In this document: piece after piece, positions 3,799 to 5,163 of the stretch | Position numbering within the stretch: position 1 is the stretch's first letter | How the letters are laid out: each line of letters begins with the position of its first letter | Origin: a bacterium | GTDB lineage: Bacteria > Campylobacterota > Campylobacteria > Campylobacterales > Sulfurimonadaceae | Direction: 5' to 3' | DNA length: 5,163 nucleotides | NCBI GenBank assembly: GCA_018824795.1 | Contig: JAHJFL010000104.1 | Span: forward strand, 1 to 5,163 | Notes under the pieces: model-generated | Told to the model about the DNA's origin: nothing | The model's input: only the letters and a program-made list of their open reading frames with translations | Database searches by the model: none | Program-made: the position numbers and the translations under genes

Positions 3799-5163
3799 AT
3801 GCTAAACCAAAATAAAAGCAAAAAAATACTTCTTCTATACTCTCTCATAGGGTTCGGATTTTTTATATTTTTATCAGTGATGCTGCTTAACGTTCTCAAA
3901 TCCCGTGATTTGCCCTCTATGTACACAAGTGACAACACAAAAGCAGCGCGTGGAAGCATCATCAGTGCTGATGGTTTTCATGTAGCAACAACGCAAAAAC
4001 TTTACAAAGCAGTTGTAAATACCAACTATATTGATCCCCAAAAAAAGGATCTCTTTGTTGAGCTTTTTAGTATCTATTCAGGTATAGATGCCAGCGAGAT
4101 ACGCAAAAAACTAAGTAAACGAAAGGGAGTTGTTGTTTTAAGCTATCTTATCCCTCAACTTCAAGCGCAGTATCTTAAAAAACTGGCATACGACCTTAGA
4201 GACTATAAAGTGTTTGTTGAGAGAAAGAATCCTCGAACAGGTATGAGAATGCTTCATGGTCTGAGTGTTTTAGAGAGTGGAGAGAGCAGAGAATACCCTT
4301 ATGGGGATTTACTCACTCCGGTCATAGGCTATTCTCATAAACTTGAAGATGATGGATATACGCGTATTAGAGGCGTTAAAGGACTTGAAAAAAGATTTGA
4401 TGTAGAACTTGCAGCGAGACAAGATGGTTCAAGCCAAGGTCCAAGAGATGTAAACAGCTACATTATTCTCAATAAAAACAGTTTCACAAAACCGGAAATC
4501 AATGGACTTGATATTAAACTTACAATACCTGTAGCACTTCAGATAAAAATAGAAAGAATGCTTGACAAGATGAAACTTGAGCTTGATGCACAACAGATTA
4601 TGATTGCCATCATGAATCCCAAAGACGGTAAAGTTCTCTCACTAGCAACTTCTAGCAGATTTATGCCAAAAAACATTCAAAAAGAGGATTACCCTGCACT
4701 TAATTCTGGGATGACGGAATACTCTTTTGAACCGGGAAGTGTTGTTAAAGTTGTCACCTTTGCTATCCTTTTAGATAAGGGCCGCATTAGTCCTTATGAA
4801 ATGGTAAATGGATACAACGGAAGATATAAACTAGGGAAAAAAGTCATCACGGATGAGCATAAGTTTTCAATGCTCTCTGCTGAAGAAGTTATTATTCACT
4901 CTTCAAATATTGGTATATCGCAACTTGCACAAAAACTTTCAGGCTATGAATTTAATGAGGGTTTACAAGCATTCGGATTTTCTAAAAGATCTACACCAGA
5001 TTTAATTTATGAGCGAACTGGTTCCGTACCAAGCGCAAAAAGACTAGATACTGAAATCTATAGAGCTACCTGCTCCTATGGCTACGGGATGAAAGCAAAC
5101 CTTATGCAACTTGTTCGTGCATATACTACCTTTAATAATAATGGGAAAATTTCAACACCAAAA
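3799..5163 (+). CDS. ftsI: Septal peptidoglycan transpeptidase FtsI (class B penicillin-binding protein), N-terminal 455 residues
   Basis: This class B penicillin-binding protein cross-links peptidoglycan, most likely at the division septum. A short cytoplasmic tail is followed by one membrane segment at about residues 10-33, then the periplasmic pedestal domain with the R-G-x-I motif (ARGSIISADG, 50-59). The transpeptidase domain begins near 240. The active-site SxxK is in EPGSVVK (311-317; nucleophile Ser314, Lys317), the SxN motif is SSN at 368-370, and YGYGMKANLMQLVRAYTTFNNNG (427-449) is typical of the family. The KTG box is beyond the window. The ATG at 3799 is the first start after an in-frame TAA (3793-3795), but I see no clear Shine-Dalgarno site. 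The gene follows fliE, as in Helicobacter and Campylobacter. FtsI is favoured over the elongation enzyme MrdA by this synteny. Confidence 0.93.
   Translation, partial: MLNQNKSKKILLLYSLIGFGFFIFLSVMLLNVLKSRDLPSMYTSDNTKAARGSIISADGFHVATTQKLYKAVVNTNYIDPQKKDLFVELFSIYSGIDASEIRKKLSKRKGVVVLSYLIPQLQAQYLKKLAYDLRDYKVFVERKNPRTGMRMLHGLSVLESGESREYPYGDLLTPVIGYSHKLEDDGYTRIRGVKGLEKRFDVELAARQDGSSQGPRDVNSYIILNKNSFTKPEINGLDIKLTIPVALQIKIERMLDKMKLELDAQQIMIAIMNPKDGKVLSLATSSRFMPKNIQKEDYPALNSGMTEYSFEPGSVVKVVTFAILLDKGRISPYEMVNGYNGRYKLGKKVITDEHKFSMLSAEEVIIHSSNIGISQLAQKLSGYEFNEGLQAFGFSKRSTPDLIYERTGSVPSAKRLDTEIYRATCSYGYGMKANLMQLVRAYTTFNNNGKISTPK

Noticed and set aside
3780..3962. Open frame of 60 codons on the minus strand
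   Set aside because: It is antisense to the start of ftsI; the hydrophobic tail is the reverse of the ftsI membrane segment.
3799..5163. Altered active site of FtsI (EPGSVVK instead of EPGSTFK)
   Set aside because: The serine and lysine of SxxK are both present and the two middle residues vary in the family, so this is not evidence of inactivation or resistance.

Overview
The window looks like chromosomal DNA from a Campylobacterota (epsilonproteobacterial) species, probably close to Sulfurimonas. The grounds are AT-rich sequence, the order flgB-flgC-fliE-ftsI (also found in Helicobacter and Campylobacter), a sigma-54 promoter of the TTGGAAC type before flgB, and short pilin-like proteins starting FTMIE. 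The genus is an inference; gene identities rest on motifs read from the sequence.

Left half (1-2190, all minus strand). Transcription runs from right to left through three tandem prepilin-type genes (1819-2190, 1214-1666, 738-1196) and then priA, whose 3' part lies beyond position 1. The pilins share an almost identical N-terminal leader and helix but have unrelated C-terminal domains. Pilin 3 is separated from the other two by 152 nt that hold overlapping inverted repeats and a candidate promoter. The other two pilin genes and priA are spaced 17 nt apart and look like one transcription unit. priA appears to start at TTG.

Centre (2191-2438). This is a divergent intergenic region. It holds a weak candidate promoter and a small hairpin for pilin 3, and a good sigma-54 promoter (GG-N10-GC) for the flagellar genes.

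Right half (2439-5163, all plus strand). flgB, flgC and fliE form a tight operon for the flagellar rod and its MS-ring junction. After a 111-nt gap with a terminator-like hairpin and an extended -10 promoter comes ftsI, a class B penicillin-binding protein for septal peptidoglycan, cut by the window end. The flagellar genes are thus probably under RpoN control, while ftsI has its own housekeeping promoter and can also receive read-through.

Most of the window is ordinary core genome. The parts most worth a second look are the three-pilin array and the alternative RNA structures between its genes. I see no CRISPR array, tRNA, rRNA, insertion sequence or clearly novel system.
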